The position numbers and the translations under genes are program-made. This document shows positions 49,279 to 58,475 of a stretch of 64,000 bases of DNA, in pieces. Below the pieces are notes generated by a model that was given only the letters and a program-made list of their open reading frames with translations, was not told the DNA's origin and did no database searches. Source of the DNA: Phycisphaerales bacterium. Its GTDB lineage: Bacteria > Planctomycetota > Phycisphaerae > UBA1845. Location of the stretch: positions 41,003-105,002 of the forward strand of contig JACKHH010000011.1 of the NCBI GenBank assembly GCA_020639095.1, given 5' to 3'. The stretch's first letter is position 1. Each line of letters starts with the position of its first letter.

Positions 49279-50316
49279 CTACCCGAATGCCTGGAGCGCT
49301 TCGTCGAGGTCGTCGGGCAGTCTGGTGAGGAACTTGATGAAGTCGGGGCGGTCGTTGAGGCCCAGGTCGATCGTCGCGTTTGCGTTGAGCAGGTCGTAGT
49401 CGGCTTCAAATGCGAACCCGAGCAATCCGCCGATCATGTTCGTCACGTGCAGCGCGAGGCGGTCGACGCGCAGCGGGTCGCCCGCGTCCGGGTACTCGTG
49501 GTGATTCGACATCAGCGCGGTGAGTCGATCGGGCAGCCGCCAAGCGTCACCGAGCAGTTCCGCGAATTCCTGGTGCGATTCAAACGCGAGATACTCGAAG
49601 GTTTCGAGATCGACCCGGCCCGCGTAGGGGCGCTGGCGATTGATGATCCGCAGCACCATGACATTCCCAATGTCGTGCAGCAGCCCGACGAGGAACGCTT
49701 CATCGGGGTCCATGCCGGTGAAGGGCGCGAGCATGCGCATCGTCGCACCCGAAGCCACGGCGCGCAGCGAGAGGATATCCGCGAGGCGTTGACTGGCTTT
49801 GCGCTCCTGCTTGGTCAGCGACATCATGGTGTGGTGCAGCATCAGCGTGCGGATCGCACCGGCGCCGAGACGGACAACGGCTGGCTCGACCGCGGTGATC
49901 TCGTGCATGCCGCGATAGAGCGGCGAATTCGCGAGTCGCAAAACAGCCGCCGCGGTCACTTGATCTTCCGCAATCTCCGACCCGATCTTGCGCAGGCTGT
50001 AGTCGCGCGTGGACAACTCGCGGAGGACAACTTCGGGTATACGCGGCATGGGCGGGAGGCGCAGGTCGTGTCCGTCGAAATGCTGGACGATGATGTTTTC
50101 CAGCGCGAGCATTTCAGCCGACATACCCGGACGCGGCACTTCGACGACCTCAGTCAGGGTCGCGCCTTCGGGCGCCCACCAACGGTCCTCGGGTCGCGTG
50201 ATTTCCGGTTCCGCTTCGGCGACGGCGGTGGCAGTACCGGCGCTGGGCGCTGCCGGGGCCGCCTCCGGCATACCGCCGGCCCCCAACTTCTCCATGACCC
50301 AATTCCAGATTCCCAC
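49279..50316 (-). CDS. HDOD-domain signalling protein
   Basis: 345 residues from a GTG at 50316 with GAGG six bases upstream; a shorter ATG start at about 50298 is possible. After an Ala/Pro-rich lead, the HDOD domain spans about residues 80-290: LPPMPRIPEVVLRELSTRDYSLRKIGSEIAEDQV, VLRLANSPLYRG, FLVGLLHDIGNVMVLR (HD residues) and MSNHHEYPDAG. HDOD proteins act in two-component and c-di-GMP signalling, usually without catalytic activity. No receiver domain is attached. Confidence 0.87.
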   Translation of the reverse strand: MGIWNWVMEKLGAGGMPEAAPAAPSAGTATAVAEAEPEITRPEDRWWAPEGATLTEVVEVPRPGMSAEMLALENIIVQHFDGHDLRLPPMPRIPEVVLRELSTRDYSLRKIGSEIAEDQVTAAAVLRLANSPLYRGMHEITAVEPAVVRLGAGAIRTLMLHHTMMSLTKQERKASQRLADILSLRAVASGATMRMLAPFTGMDPDEAFLVGLLHDIGNVMVLRIINRQRPYAGRVDLETFEYLAFESHQEFAELLGDAWRLPDRLTALMSNHHEYPDAGDPLRVDRLALHVTNMIGGLLGFAFEADYDLLNANATIDLGLNDRPDFIKFLTRLPDDLDEALQAFG

Positions 50317-50605
50317 GCGCCACCTCGTAAACGGATTAGGTTGCCCGATAAGGCGCGCGCCTGCCCAAAGCGCGCAGTACGACGGTACCGTCACACCGTA
50401 CGATATCGCCAGACTGTGACGAATAGTTTTCTAAGCCATGGGGTGTACGCGAGCACGGTTGCTACCCGAGCGCATGGGCGTTTTATCGGATGGAAACAAT
50501 TTCCCAGCGGCGACTTCAAGTGAGCGTGTAATCGATGCGGATCGGCGCACAGCGATGCTTTGGTGCGATCCGGAGGAAGCACGCAGTCTCGTTGCCGATG
50601 TTTGT

Positions 50606-52609
50606 CTACCGCGCGATGATTTCACCGCGCAGGTCGGGCACGTCGTGGCCGGAGTCCGGGATTTCCACGTCGCCGATCAATATCTGGAAGTAGAACTCCG
50701 ACGTGCTGGTGCGCTCGTCGATCGTCGTTTCCACGGAACCAGTAACGGTGTAAAGCCCTTCGTCCGTGATCGGCGTCAGGAAGGTGAGCTGCGTGGTGAC
50801 GATTACCCTGCCGGCGGTGACGGCAGTTCCCAGCGCGTGAAAGAGCGCTTCCAGCGATTCCGGATCGCGCGCGGACGCGAACGTACCACCGGTCTGCCCG
50901 GCGAGCGATTGCAACTCCGCGAAATCGACCTGGTCGCCCAGCCCAATTGGGAAAATAGGAATGTGCGTGCTGATCGCCGCGTCAACGGCTTCGTCGAATG
51001 TGGTGACCGTGCTCGCGTTCTCCTCGCCGTCCGTGAGAATCACCACGGCTCCATTACGACGGAGCAACGCGGCAACGTGCTCGACCGCGTCAACGATGGC
51101 GTCGTAGAAAGGCGTGGATCCGCTTTCGTCTACCTTGTCGAACGCGATGTTCAACAGGCCGTGATCGCCCGTGAAATCCTGGAGCAGACGCGACGCGATG
51201 AAGCCACTGCCCTGGTACAAATACCTGCCGGAGAACTCAAGAGCCGCGGCCTCGTCGCCTTCACCCAATCTGTCAACCAACGCCTTCGACGCGTCCACGC
51301 GCAAACGCTGCGGGTCATTCCACGACATGCTGCCTGTGCCATCCAGACTGATTGCCACGGTCACGTGCTGTTCGGCTTCTGCCGCTTGCACATCCAAGCT
51401 GGTGATGCTCGCCTTGCCGAGCGACACGACTTGATCTTCCTGGCCGTACTTTGCGATCCTGACGTCAACGAAGCTGAAGTTGTCGGCGGTGATGCGGTCG
51501 GTGATCAGGTTGCCATCGCGATCAACCGGTGAGATGCTCAGGTCGAAATCGCCGCCGTCAGCATCGAAATGGGAGGGCAGCGCACCACTGATCGGCGCTT
51601 CCTCGAAGGGTTCGAGTGGCGCGTCAGCGGAGATGGTACACTCCGCGGACGCTTGGGCGACTTGCACCCATTCCGCGTTAACCTTCGTCTCATCGGTTAC
51701 GCGGAGCCTGACAACCACGTTTTCAGCTTGGGGAATCACCAATTCAGTCGTTTCGGCATCGGTCGTCGCGAGGCTCGCGTAGTCCGCGTCCACCGTCCAG
51801 AGGTAGCTCGCCCGTTCGCCGAATCCGCCCGCATACTCGGCAGCGAGCGCGATCGGCGTATCGAAAAACATTGTGCCATTCGAGCAGCCGATGATCTTCG
51901 CCGTCAGCGTGCTGCCGCAAGTCTGCAAGACCTCGGAGCAAGCAGCCGGGCAGGGGAGTTCGCCCGCAGCGCACGCACCGTCAACGCACGTTTCCGCGCC
52001 ATTGCAGAATAGACCATCATCGCATTCCCCGTTATTCAGACATGCGAGGCAACGCTCGCCCGGTTCGTCGCACTTGGCAGCCTCGCAAGGAGCCGTGCCC
52101 GCGACGCAAATGTTGTTCTGACAGGTTTCAACGCCCGTGCAGTACAGACCATCATCGCAGTCCGAATGTGCCAGGCACTCAACGCACGCATCGGCGACTT
52201 CATCGCACACGGCATCCGCGCAGGGGGCTTCGCCCGATTGGCAAGCGCCCGCGTTGCACACCTCCACCCCGTTGCAGAATGACCCGTCGTCGCATTCCTC
52301 ATCCGCGAAGCACTGCACGCAAGTGCCCGAATCTGGATCGCAGGCGAAACCGGTAGCACATGTGACTGGTCGGTGCCGGCACGAATAGCGACCCGCGAAG
52401 GCCTCACAGGTGTCGGTGGTGCAGGGGTCGCCATCGTCGCAGCCCGTGGCGACGCAACTGTCGTCATTGGAAAGTGCGCCGTTGGGCAGCGGATTGTTCG
52501 CCGCGTCCTCCGACGTGGACTCGCACGCGACCGCCAGGAGCAGCGCGAACACAACCAGGGGCAACGTCAAGCCAATTACGCTGGAGCGATAGGGGATTCG
52601 TGATGACAT
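50606..52609 (-). CDS. lipoprotein with Cys-rich repeats and VWA domain
   Basis: 667 residues with AAGGAC before the start. The lipobox LLLAVAC follows a membrane-spanning signal. Residues 55-220 contain four repeats of the CxxxxDCDDGLxCNGxExCxxGxCxxGxxPC type. A beta-rich linker (about 230-400) is followed by a VWA domain with MIDAS ISLDGTGSMSWND and metal residues in LTDGEENASTVTTF. Such proteins are outward-facing, calcium/metal-binding adhesion or sensor proteins. The absence of an HExxH or kinase domain argues against an enzyme. Confidence 0.9.
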   Translation of the reverse strand: MSSRIPYRSSVIGLTLPLVVFALLLAVACESTSEDAANNPLPNGALSNDDSCVATGCDDGDPCTTDTCEAFAGRYSCRHRPVTCATGFACDPDSGTCVQCFADEECDDGSFCNGVEVCNAGACQSGEAPCADAVCDEVADACVECLAHSDCDDGLYCTGVETCQNNICVAGTAPCEAAKCDEPGERCLACLNNGECDDGLFCNGAETCVDGACAAGELPCPAACSEVLQTCGSTLTAKIIGCSNGTMFFDTPIALAAEYAGGFGERASYLWTVDADYASLATTDAETTELVIPQAENVVVRLRVTDETKVNAEWVQVAQASAECTISADAPLEPFEEAPISGALPSHFDADGGDFDLSISPVDRDGNLITDRITADNFSFVDVRIAKYGQEDQVVSLGKASITSLDVQAAEAEQHVTVAISLDGTGSMSWNDPQRLRVDASKALVDRLGEGDEAAALEFSGRYLYQGSGFIASRLLQDFTGDHGLLNIAFDKVDESGSTPFYDAIVDAVEHVAALLRRNGAVVILTDGEENASTVTTFDEAVDAAISTHIPIFPIGLGDQVDFAELQSLAGQTGGTFASARDPESLEALFHALGTAVTAGRVIVTTQLTFLTPITDEGLYTVTGSVETTIDERTSTSEFYFQILIGDVEIPDSGHDVPDLRGEIIAR

Positions 52610-52833
52610 GGTCGTTCCGTCCTTGCGAAATGCGCCGTTTCACTTGGTACAGCACGAAGTCGATCTGAGAACGTCGCCGCCAGGCAGGAGCCGATGAACT
52701 GAGAACTGAAGATAGAGGACCTGCCTGACCGCGGAAAGATCGGCTCTACACCTGTGTCGCGGAAGACGGAGGAATCTTACACGGATTTGGGATTTTCTAC
52801 ACCAGAAAATCTTGGGAAAGTACCTTGGGCGGT

Positions 52834-53172
52834 CTAGGTGTGGTGCTGCTCATCGTGGCGGGGGTCGATGAGCGTGAGGGCGGGGTGGTCTAGCATGCCG
52901 ATCTTGTAGAGCGTGTGGGCGAGCATCTGGGGGGCTTCGTAAAGCGTCACTTCGGTTCCTTCAGCCACATGCCGGCGGATGATGTTGGTGAGAACCGCCA
53001 CGCTTTCGCCGTCCAGGCTGTCTACCGCAGCCATGTCCACGTCGATGGCAGCCACGCCATCCGGGACATGGCAATCCCAAAATGACTGGATGCAGTTGCA
53101 GTCGCTGGCAACCAGGTCGCCCGCCAGCTCGACGCGGGGCTGCTCGTCGGTTCCATGTAGCGCAAACTTCAT
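52834..53172 (-). CDS. STAS-domain protein
   Basis: 112 residues. VELAGDLVASDCNCIQSFWD and AAIDVDMAAVDSLDGESVAVLTNIIRRHVAEGTEVTLYEAPQML match the anti-sigma-factor-antagonist STAS fold, with the phospho-site Ser in the DSLDG loop. It probably takes part in a partner-switch or scaffold. No kinase or phosphatase partner is next to it. Confidence 0.75.
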   Translation of the reverse strand: MKFALHGTDEQPRVELAGDLVASDCNCIQSFWDCHVPDGVAAIDVDMAAVDSLDGESVAVLTNIIRRHVAEGTEVTLYEAPQMLAHTLYKIGMLDHPALTLIDPRHDEQHHT

Positions 53173-53308
53173 AATCGCCAGTGTAGGTCGTACCCGACTT
53201 GCCGCAAAGGCGGCCCGCTAATCTTCACCCGGATTCTCAAACTCTGGCATCCCAAATGCTCTACCGGACGACGACGTAGCAGTGGGCTTCTTTTTTGGAG
53301 AGCAAACA

Positions 53309-53545
53309 ATGGCCGTTGTGGAATCGCTAGCTATCGCAATCGATCAAGAGGAATGTATCGGTTGTTCGGCCTGTGTCACGGAAGCGCCGGAAACGTTCGA
53401 CATGAACGACGACGACAAGGCCTACGTAAAAAACCCGCCGCATGATGAGCTGGAGTTCATCATGGCCGCGGCTGAGTCGTGCCCCATCGAGGCAATCACG
53501 ATTACGGACTCCGCTGAGGGTAAGCAACTCTTCCCCTCAGATTAG
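53309..53545 (+). CDS. 4Fe-4S ferredoxin
   Basis: 78 residues from the ATG at 53309, preceded by GGAG. CIGCSACVTEAPETF provides three Cys of a single [4Fe-4S] cluster (CxxCxxC...), and SCPIEAITI gives the fourth. An acidic surface (DMNDDDKAY) is typical. It is a small cytosolic electron carrier. The first part of the frame back to 53282 is excluded. Confidence 0.9.
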   Translation: MAVVESLAIAIDQEECIGCSACVTEAPETFDMNDDDKAYVKNPPHDELEFIMAAAESCPIEAITITDSAEGKQLFPSD

Positions 53546-53938
53546 CATCCACACCTGAGCGTACGAAGCCCGCCGGTGATGTGCCTTCGGGGGAGGTCGT
53601 CACCGGTAGGCAGGTGGGGATTTTTCCAAGGCGACTGCGTAAGGTTGCGCAGTCGCTGCCCCAATAGAGTATGCGCGGACCTTCCGGCAAGGGCCGGAAA
53701 CCTGATCACCGTCTCGAATAGAGCGCGTCGACCGGGGCGCGTTCGCGCAGAATCCGCAGGATTTCCGCCCGGCTACGATATCGAATTCGCCACCGAGCGC
53801 GGCAACCAAACCCCTCTCCTCTCCGGGGAAAGGTTGGGTGAGGGGGCCAGCGCGACGGGCGTACTTCCAAAAGGAAGCGTGACCGCGCGATGCCCTCCCC
53901 TGGCCCCTCCCAGAGGGAGGGGAGTTGTTGGCATCACC
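53546..53938. other. gene-free region with hairpins and a low-complexity CT/AG repeat
   Basis: GCGACTGCG at 53631-53639 and CGCAGTCGC at 53648-53656 form a nine-base hairpin. TTCCGGC...GCCGGAA follows near 53680-53700. A CCCTCTCC/GGGGAAAGG stretch at about 53810-53850 is mirrored by CTCCCCTGG...GAGGGAGGGG at about 53895-53925. No frame is convincing. Confidence 0.55.
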
Positions 53939-54325
53939 TTATTTGTCACCTAGCCCCAACGCACTGGCCATGGCTGCGTCCTGGGTGTGGCTGATGGACA
54001 GAATGATGCTGCCGATGCCGCGTTCAGCCGCCACGCGGGCGCACTCGCCGGATAACGCGACGTGCGGTGCGCCGTACTGGTCGTTGGTGATCTCCATGTC
54101 GGTCCAGGCGATCTGTCCGCGCCACCCGGTACCGAGCACTTTTAGGATGGCTTCCTTGGCGGCGAAGCGCCCGGAGATGTGGGGAATGGGTTCGCGGAGA
54201 CGGTCGATCCGTTCGCGTTCGATCGGCGTAAACATCCGCTCGAAGAAGCGTTCGCGGTGCCGTTCGACCAACTCCCCGATCCGCCGGCACTCCACCAGAT
54301 CAACCCCATGGGCAACAACGTTCAT
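53939..54325 (-). CDS. acpS: holo-[acyl-carrier-protein] synthase
   Basis: 128 residues from the ATG at 54325, matching the usual 120-130. HGVDLVECRRIGELVERHRERFFERMFTPIE, RFAAKEAILKVLGTGW and SISHTQDAAMASAL are AcpS hallmarks; the Asp and Glu of HGVDLVE and FAAKEA bind magnesium. It transfers phosphopantetheine from CoA to ACP. The longer frame to 54481 is not supported. Confidence 0.93.
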   Translation of the reverse strand: MNVVAHGVDLVECRRIGELVERHRERFFERMFTPIERERIDRLREPIPHISGRFAAKEAILKVLGTGWRGQIAWTDMEITNDQYGAPHVALSGECARVAAERGIGSIILSISHTQDAAMASALGLGDK

Positions 54326-54372
54326 CACATGAGCGTACGGACGAGCGGGAGCGGGAGCAAGCGAGGGAAAAG

Positions 54373-54494
54373 GGGTGGCACGGTCTGCCGCAGGCAGGCC
54401 GTGGAAGCTATCGAAGCAGCAGGTGCACTTCGCCAAGTCAAAGAACGCTGCCAACAGTATTCCCACGGTCTTGCTGCGCAAGACCGTCCCCCCC
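54373..54494. repeat. palindromic doublet, ACGGTCTTGC family
   Basis: Hairpin CACGGTCTGCC/GGCAGGCCGTGG near 54379-54404 and ACGGTCTTGC/GCAAGACCGT at 54465-54487, with outer GGGGTGGC and CCCCCC ends. A related half unit is at 37567-37599. Confidence 0.7.
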
Positions 54495-54546
54495 GGATGC
54501 GTACCGTTCGTCGGTCACGTCGCGCGATTGTAAAGGGCGCTGCCGT

Positions 54547-54624
54547 GTGCCACTGCTCTTGAGCAGTGGAGTCGATGGAGCGATGGCATCCACCAGCAGC
54601 ACCACTGCTCAAGAGCAGAGGCAC
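54547..54624. repeat. palindromic doublet, CACTGCTCTTGAGCAGTG family (copy 4)
   Basis: Palindromes at 54551-54568 and 54603-54619 inverted to each other, with outer GTGC and GCAC. It lies in the same 410-base gene-free space as the preceding doublet. Confidence 0.85.
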
Positions 54625-54735
54625 AGTCGAACGCCAACCCCGCGCCCATAGACTTTCGACCTTCGACCTTCGACCCAGGACCTTCCAACCCCGCCGCCCG
54701 TGACTCCGCGCCGCCCATCGGCTATACAAGCTGCC

Positions 54736-56922
54736 ATGGAGCCGACGTTGACCGACCGCATCACCGAATCGCTGCTTTCGGGCCTGACCGAGCCCCAGGC
54801 GGAGGCCGTCCGCCATACCGACGGGCCGCTGCTGGTGCTCGCGGGTGCCGGCGCGGGCAAGACGCGGGTGATCACGCGTCGGGCGGCCTACCTCGCGGCC
54901 ACCGTGACGAAGCCCTGGAATGTCCTGGCCATCACCTTCACCAACAAAGCCGCCAACGAGATGGGCGAGCGGATCGCCGCGATGGGCTTCGGTCGCGACA
55001 TGACCGTCTGCACGTTCCACGCGCTGTGTGCCAAACTGCTGCGGATTCATCACGACCACGCGAACCTGCCCGGTGACTTCACCATTTTCGATGTCGCGGA
55101 CCAGCGGAAGGTGCTCAAGGAGGCCATCGCCCGGGCGCAGCTTGCGACCGATCAATGGTCACCCGCCAAGGTGCAGGGGGTCATCAGCAACGCGAAGAAC
55201 GCGATGGTGACGGCTGCCATGTATGCGGAGAACGCGACCGATTGGGGCGAGCGAACCATTTCGCGCATCTACTCGGCCTACGAAGCGATCCTCGCGGAGC
55301 AGCACGGGCTGGACTTTGACGACCTGCTGCTCAAGCTCGCGTTGTTGCTGCGTCGCGACGAGCCTTTGCGTCACAAGATCGAGGACCGCTACACGCACGT
55401 GCTCATCGACGAGTACCAGGACACGAACATGGCGCAGTACGAGATCGCACGGCTCATCACCGAGCGGGCGGGCAATCTCTGCGCCACCGGCGATCCCGAC
55501 CAGTCGATTTACGGCTGGCGTGGCGCGGACATCAAGAACATTCTGCGCTTCGAAGAGGATTATCCCAATGCGCAGGTCGTTCGGCTGGAGCAGAATTACC
55601 GTTCGACACAGCGCATTCTCGCAGCCGCCAGCCGCCTGATCGAACACAACGTAAATCGCAAGGACAAGTCGCTGTGGACGGAGAATCAGCCCGGCGCCCA
55701 GGTCCGCACCGTATCAGTCGAGGACGCGGAGGACGAAGCCCACTTTATCGCCCACGAGATCGCCAAGTGCCACGCCGAAGGTAAGAGCCTGGCGGATATC
55801 GCCGTGTTCTATCGCCTGAACGCGTTGAGCCGGACGATCGAAGAAGCGCTCATCCAAGCCGGTGTGCCGTACCAGGTCGCGCGCGGTACCGAGTTCTACA
55901 ATCGCAAGGAAATCAAGGATGTGCTCGCGTACACGCGCGTGCTGCTTAACCCGCGCGACGAAGTGTCGCTGACGCGTACGATCAACACGCCGGCGCGCGG
56001 CATTGGCAAAACAACCATCGACCGGCTCATCGATCACGCGCGGGCCACCGGCAAACCGCTCTTCGAAGTGCTGGAAGAACCCGCGCAGGTGTCCACGCTC
56101 AAAGCGGCGGCACTCAAACGCGTCACCGCGTTCGCCGGTTTGCTGCAAATTCTCCAGCCGCTCATCAACGCGTCACCGCGCGAAGGGCTCGAACAACTCA
56201 TCAGCCAGTCGGGCATCCAAGCCGAGTTGGGCAAGCTGGCGGAGCACGATCCCGAACCGGCGCAGAACGTCGAGGAATTGATCAGCGCCGCGAGCACCTA
56301 TGAGGAAATCCATCCCGAGTCCACCTTGCGCGACTGGCTCGAGTACACCAGCCTGCTGGGCGACGTCGACGCCGTGGAGGAGGAAAACGGGAAGGTCACG
56401 CTGATGACGCTGCACGCAGCCAAGGGGCTCGAGTTCACCCGGGTTTACATGATTGCGTTGGAGGATGGGGTGTTGCCGTTCTCGCGCGACGCGTACGACC
56501 CGCAGTATGACGAGGAGGAGGAACGCCGCCTCTGCTTCGTTGGGATGACGCGGGCCAAGGAACTGCTCACCCTGTCGCACGCGGATTATCGGATGGTGCG
56601 CGGCGTGTCCGAGCGCAAGACCCGGTCGCATTTTCTCGACGAACTGCCCAGCGAGGAGATCCAGAGAGTTGACGCAGCCGGGGGTTCGGCGGATAACAAT
56701 CGTCGCAGACGCCGCGTCGGCGCGGAGTTGCCGCACGATATCGATCGCTGGGAAATCGGTTCGCTCGTGCGGCACCCCGAGTACGATCTGGGCAAGGTGA
56801 TGTGGCTGCGGCCCGCCGGCGCGCAAACACGCGTCCACGTGCGCTTCCAATGCGGCCATGAGCAGACGTTTCTGCTAGCATACGCGGACCTGCAACGCGT
56901 CGATTGGGACGAGATAGATTGA
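54736..56922 (+). CDS. UvrD/PcrA/Rep-type DNA helicase
   Basis: 728 residues from the ATG at 54736 (a GTG at 54700 is unneeded). Motif I LVLAGAGAGKTRVITRR, motif Ia ITFTNKAANEMGERI, motif II VLIDEYQDTNMAQYE, motif III GDPDQSIYGWRGA, motif IV LEQNYRSTQRIL, motif V MTLHAAKGLEF and motif VI CFVGMTRAKELLTLSHA are all present in order. This is a superfamily 1A 3'-5' helicase for repair and replication. The C-terminus (EIGSLVRHPEYDLGKVM...FRCGHEQTFLLAYADLQR-like) is the Tudor-like RNA-polymerase-binding domain typical of PcrA/UvrD. Confidence 0.95.
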   Translation: MEPTLTDRITESLLSGLTEPQAEAVRHTDGPLLVLAGAGAGKTRVITRRAAYLAATVTKPWNVLAITFTNKAANEMGERIAAMGFGRDMTVCTFHALCAKLLRIHHDHANLPGDFTIFDVADQRKVLKEAIARAQLATDQWSPAKVQGVISNAKNAMVTAAMYAENATDWGERTISRIYSAYEAILAEQHGLDFDDLLLKLALLLRRDEPLRHKIEDRYTHVLIDEYQDTNMAQYEIARLITERAGNLCATGDPDQSIYGWRGADIKNILRFEEDYPNAQVVRLEQNYRSTQRILAAASRLIEHNVNRKDKSLWTENQPGAQVRTVSVEDAEDEAHFIAHEIAKCHAEGKSLADIAVFYRLNALSRTIEEALIQAGVPYQVARGTEFYNRKEIKDVLAYTRVLLNPRDEVSLTRTINTPARGIGKTTIDRLIDHARATGKPLFEVLEEPAQVSTLKAAALKRVTAFAGLLQILQPLINASPREGLEQLISQSGIQAELGKLAEHDPEPAQNVEELISAASTYEEIHPESTLRDWLEYTSLLGDVDAVEEENGKVTLMTLHAAKGLEFTRVYMIALEDGVLPFSRDAYDPQYDEEEERRLCFVGMTRAKELLTLSHADYRMVRGVSERKTRSHFLDELPSEEIQRVDAAGGSADNNRRRRRVGAELPHDIDRWEIGSLVRHPEYDLGKVMWLRPAGAQTRVHVRFQCGHEQTFLLAYADLQRVDWDEID

Positions 56923-56954
56923 CGCGGATTGCTGGACCAGGGGAAGCGCCATAT

Positions 56955-57083
56955 GGGTGGCACTGACAAGCTCCGCTTGTCAGTGGATGAAAGCAATAAG
57001 CGCCCCGCGTTCTAGTGACGTGGACGACGATATGGCGTGGTTGTTGTATTCCCATGGACAAGCAGAGCTTGTCCGTGCCACCC
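56955..57083. repeat. palindromic doublet, GACAAGC-GCTTGTC family (copy 2)
   Basis: Perfect outer arms GGGTGGCAC at 56955-56963 and GTGCCACCC at 57075-57083. Inner hairpins are CACTGACAAGC/GCTTGTCAGTG at 56961-56985 and GGACAAGC/GCTTGTCC at 57056-57074. Confidence 0.85.
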
Positions 57084-57113
57084 CAGTTGAGAATTTGAAT
57101 TGGGTTTTGACGT

Positions 57114-58187
57114 ATGCCGCATGCAGTGATCATGGCGGGTGGGGCGGGGACGCGGTTGTGGCCGCTCTCGCGTAAGGCACGACCGAAGCAGCTTCTCCGG
57201 CTCTTCGGTGGCAAGAGCCTGCTGCGCGGTGCATTTGAACGATTGGCTGCCTTGCTCGACCCCAGCGAGATTTACGTCATCACGGGCGCGAAGTATCTGC
57301 CGCTCGTCGCCCGCGAACTGCCCGAACTGCCCACTGAAAATCTCTTCGGCGAACCCCAGGGCCGCGATACTGCGAATGCAGTCGCCCTGGCGGCTTCGAT
57401 CCTGCATCAACGCGATCCCGATTCCGTGATGGGCATCTTTACGGCGGACCACGTGATTACGCCGACGAGCCGATTCACCGAAGCCGTCGACCGTTCCTTC
57501 AAAACTGCCGCGGAGAATCCGAGCGCGCTGATCACCATGGGCATTACCGTCCGCAGCCCGGAGACCGCGTTCGGCTACGTGAAACGCGGCGAGAAAATCG
57601 CCGAACGCGTGTACGCGGTCGAGGAGTTCACCGAGAAGCCCGACCCGGTTCGCGCTCAGCTCTACGCAGCCGCGGGCAACTACTTCTGGAACAGCGGAAT
57701 GTTCGCGTGGAAGACGTCCGCGATCCTCGACGAACTCAAGATCAATCTGCCGGTATCGCATGAAGGCGTCAGCGAAATCGCCGCCCATTGGGATACCCCG
57801 CAGCGCGAGGACAAGCTGCACGAGATTTACCCCAAGCTTCAAAAGATCTCGATCGACTTCGCCGTGATGGAACGGGCGCGGAAAGTGCTCGTTGTTGAGA
57901 TGGACTGCGACTGGGCGGACGTCGGTTCGTGGACGCAGCTCAACACGGTGCTCAAGACGGACGCGCACGGCAACATCACCGTCGCGGATCGCGTGCTCAA
58001 CTTGGGTTCGAGCGGTATCACGGTGATTTCCGAGGACGCGGAACACTTGATTGCGACCGTCGGTTTGGAGGATTTGGTGATCGTCCACTCTGACGACGCC
58101 ACCCTGGTCTGCAAGAAGCGCGACGCGCAATCGCTCAAGGAACTCATCGCGAAGATCAAGGACGCGTACGACGATCGCTACCTGTAG
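57114..58187 (+). CDS. manC: mannose-1-phosphate guanylyltransferase
   Basis: 357 residues. VIMAGGAGTRLWPLSRKARPKQLL is the nucleotidyltransferase signature with the Gly-rich loop. GEPQGRDTANAVALAA, FTADHVI, VEEFTEKPD and FWNSGMFAWK follow in order. DCDWADVGSWTQL is the typical C-terminal beta segment. The length (about 355) suits the short ManC form without phosphomannose isomerase. It forms GDP-mannose from mannose-1-phosphate and GTP for glycan synthesis. A repeat ends 31 bases before the start. Confidence 0.93.
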   Translation: MPHAVIMAGGAGTRLWPLSRKARPKQLLRLFGGKSLLRGAFERLAALLDPSEIYVITGAKYLPLVARELPELPTENLFGEPQGRDTANAVALAASILHQRDPDSVMGIFTADHVITPTSRFTEAVDRSFKTAAENPSALITMGITVRSPETAFGYVKRGEKIAERVYAVEEFTEKPDPVRAQLYAAAGNYFWNSGMFAWKTSAILDELKINLPVSHEGVSEIAAHWDTPQREDKLHEIYPKLQKISIDFAVMERARKVLVVEMDCDWADVGSWTQLNTVLKTDAHGNITVADRVLNLGSSGITVISEDAEHLIATVGLEDLVIVHSDDATLVCKKRDAQSLKELIAKIKDAYDDRYL

Positions 58188-58195
58188 GATGGGCT

Positions 58196-58450
58196 CAGAT
58201 CCGAGCCGCGCCCGTAAGGAAGCGGAAGCAAATCCGAGCCGCGACTGTAAGGGAGCGGTCAGTCAGCAAGGGGCCGAGCTTGAGTCGCCCGCGCAATTCG
58301 CATCGACGCCGATCGTTGACTAGTAGACGACTTTCGAACAATGCAAACTATCCGATGCCAACGGCTGAGCGCCGTCGGATGCTGTGCAGGCGAACTGCGT
58401 TTTGACCCCGTTGGTTAGTTCCGTTCCCTGACAGTCGCGGCTCGGATCTG
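58196..58450. repeat. MITE-like element with CAGATCCGAGCCGCG ends
   Basis: CAGATCCGAGCCGCG at 58196-58210 is exactly inverted as CGCGGCTCGGATCTG at 58436-58450. Inside lies a partial second copy (AATCCGAGCCGCGACTG at about 58231) and GTAAGGGAGCGG matched near the right end as CCGTTCCCTGACAG. The 255-base element has no coding frame. It ends 25 bases before the presumed ruvX start. Confidence 0.8.
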
Positions 58451-58475
58451 GACATCAACACCAGGAAACCCTGCT

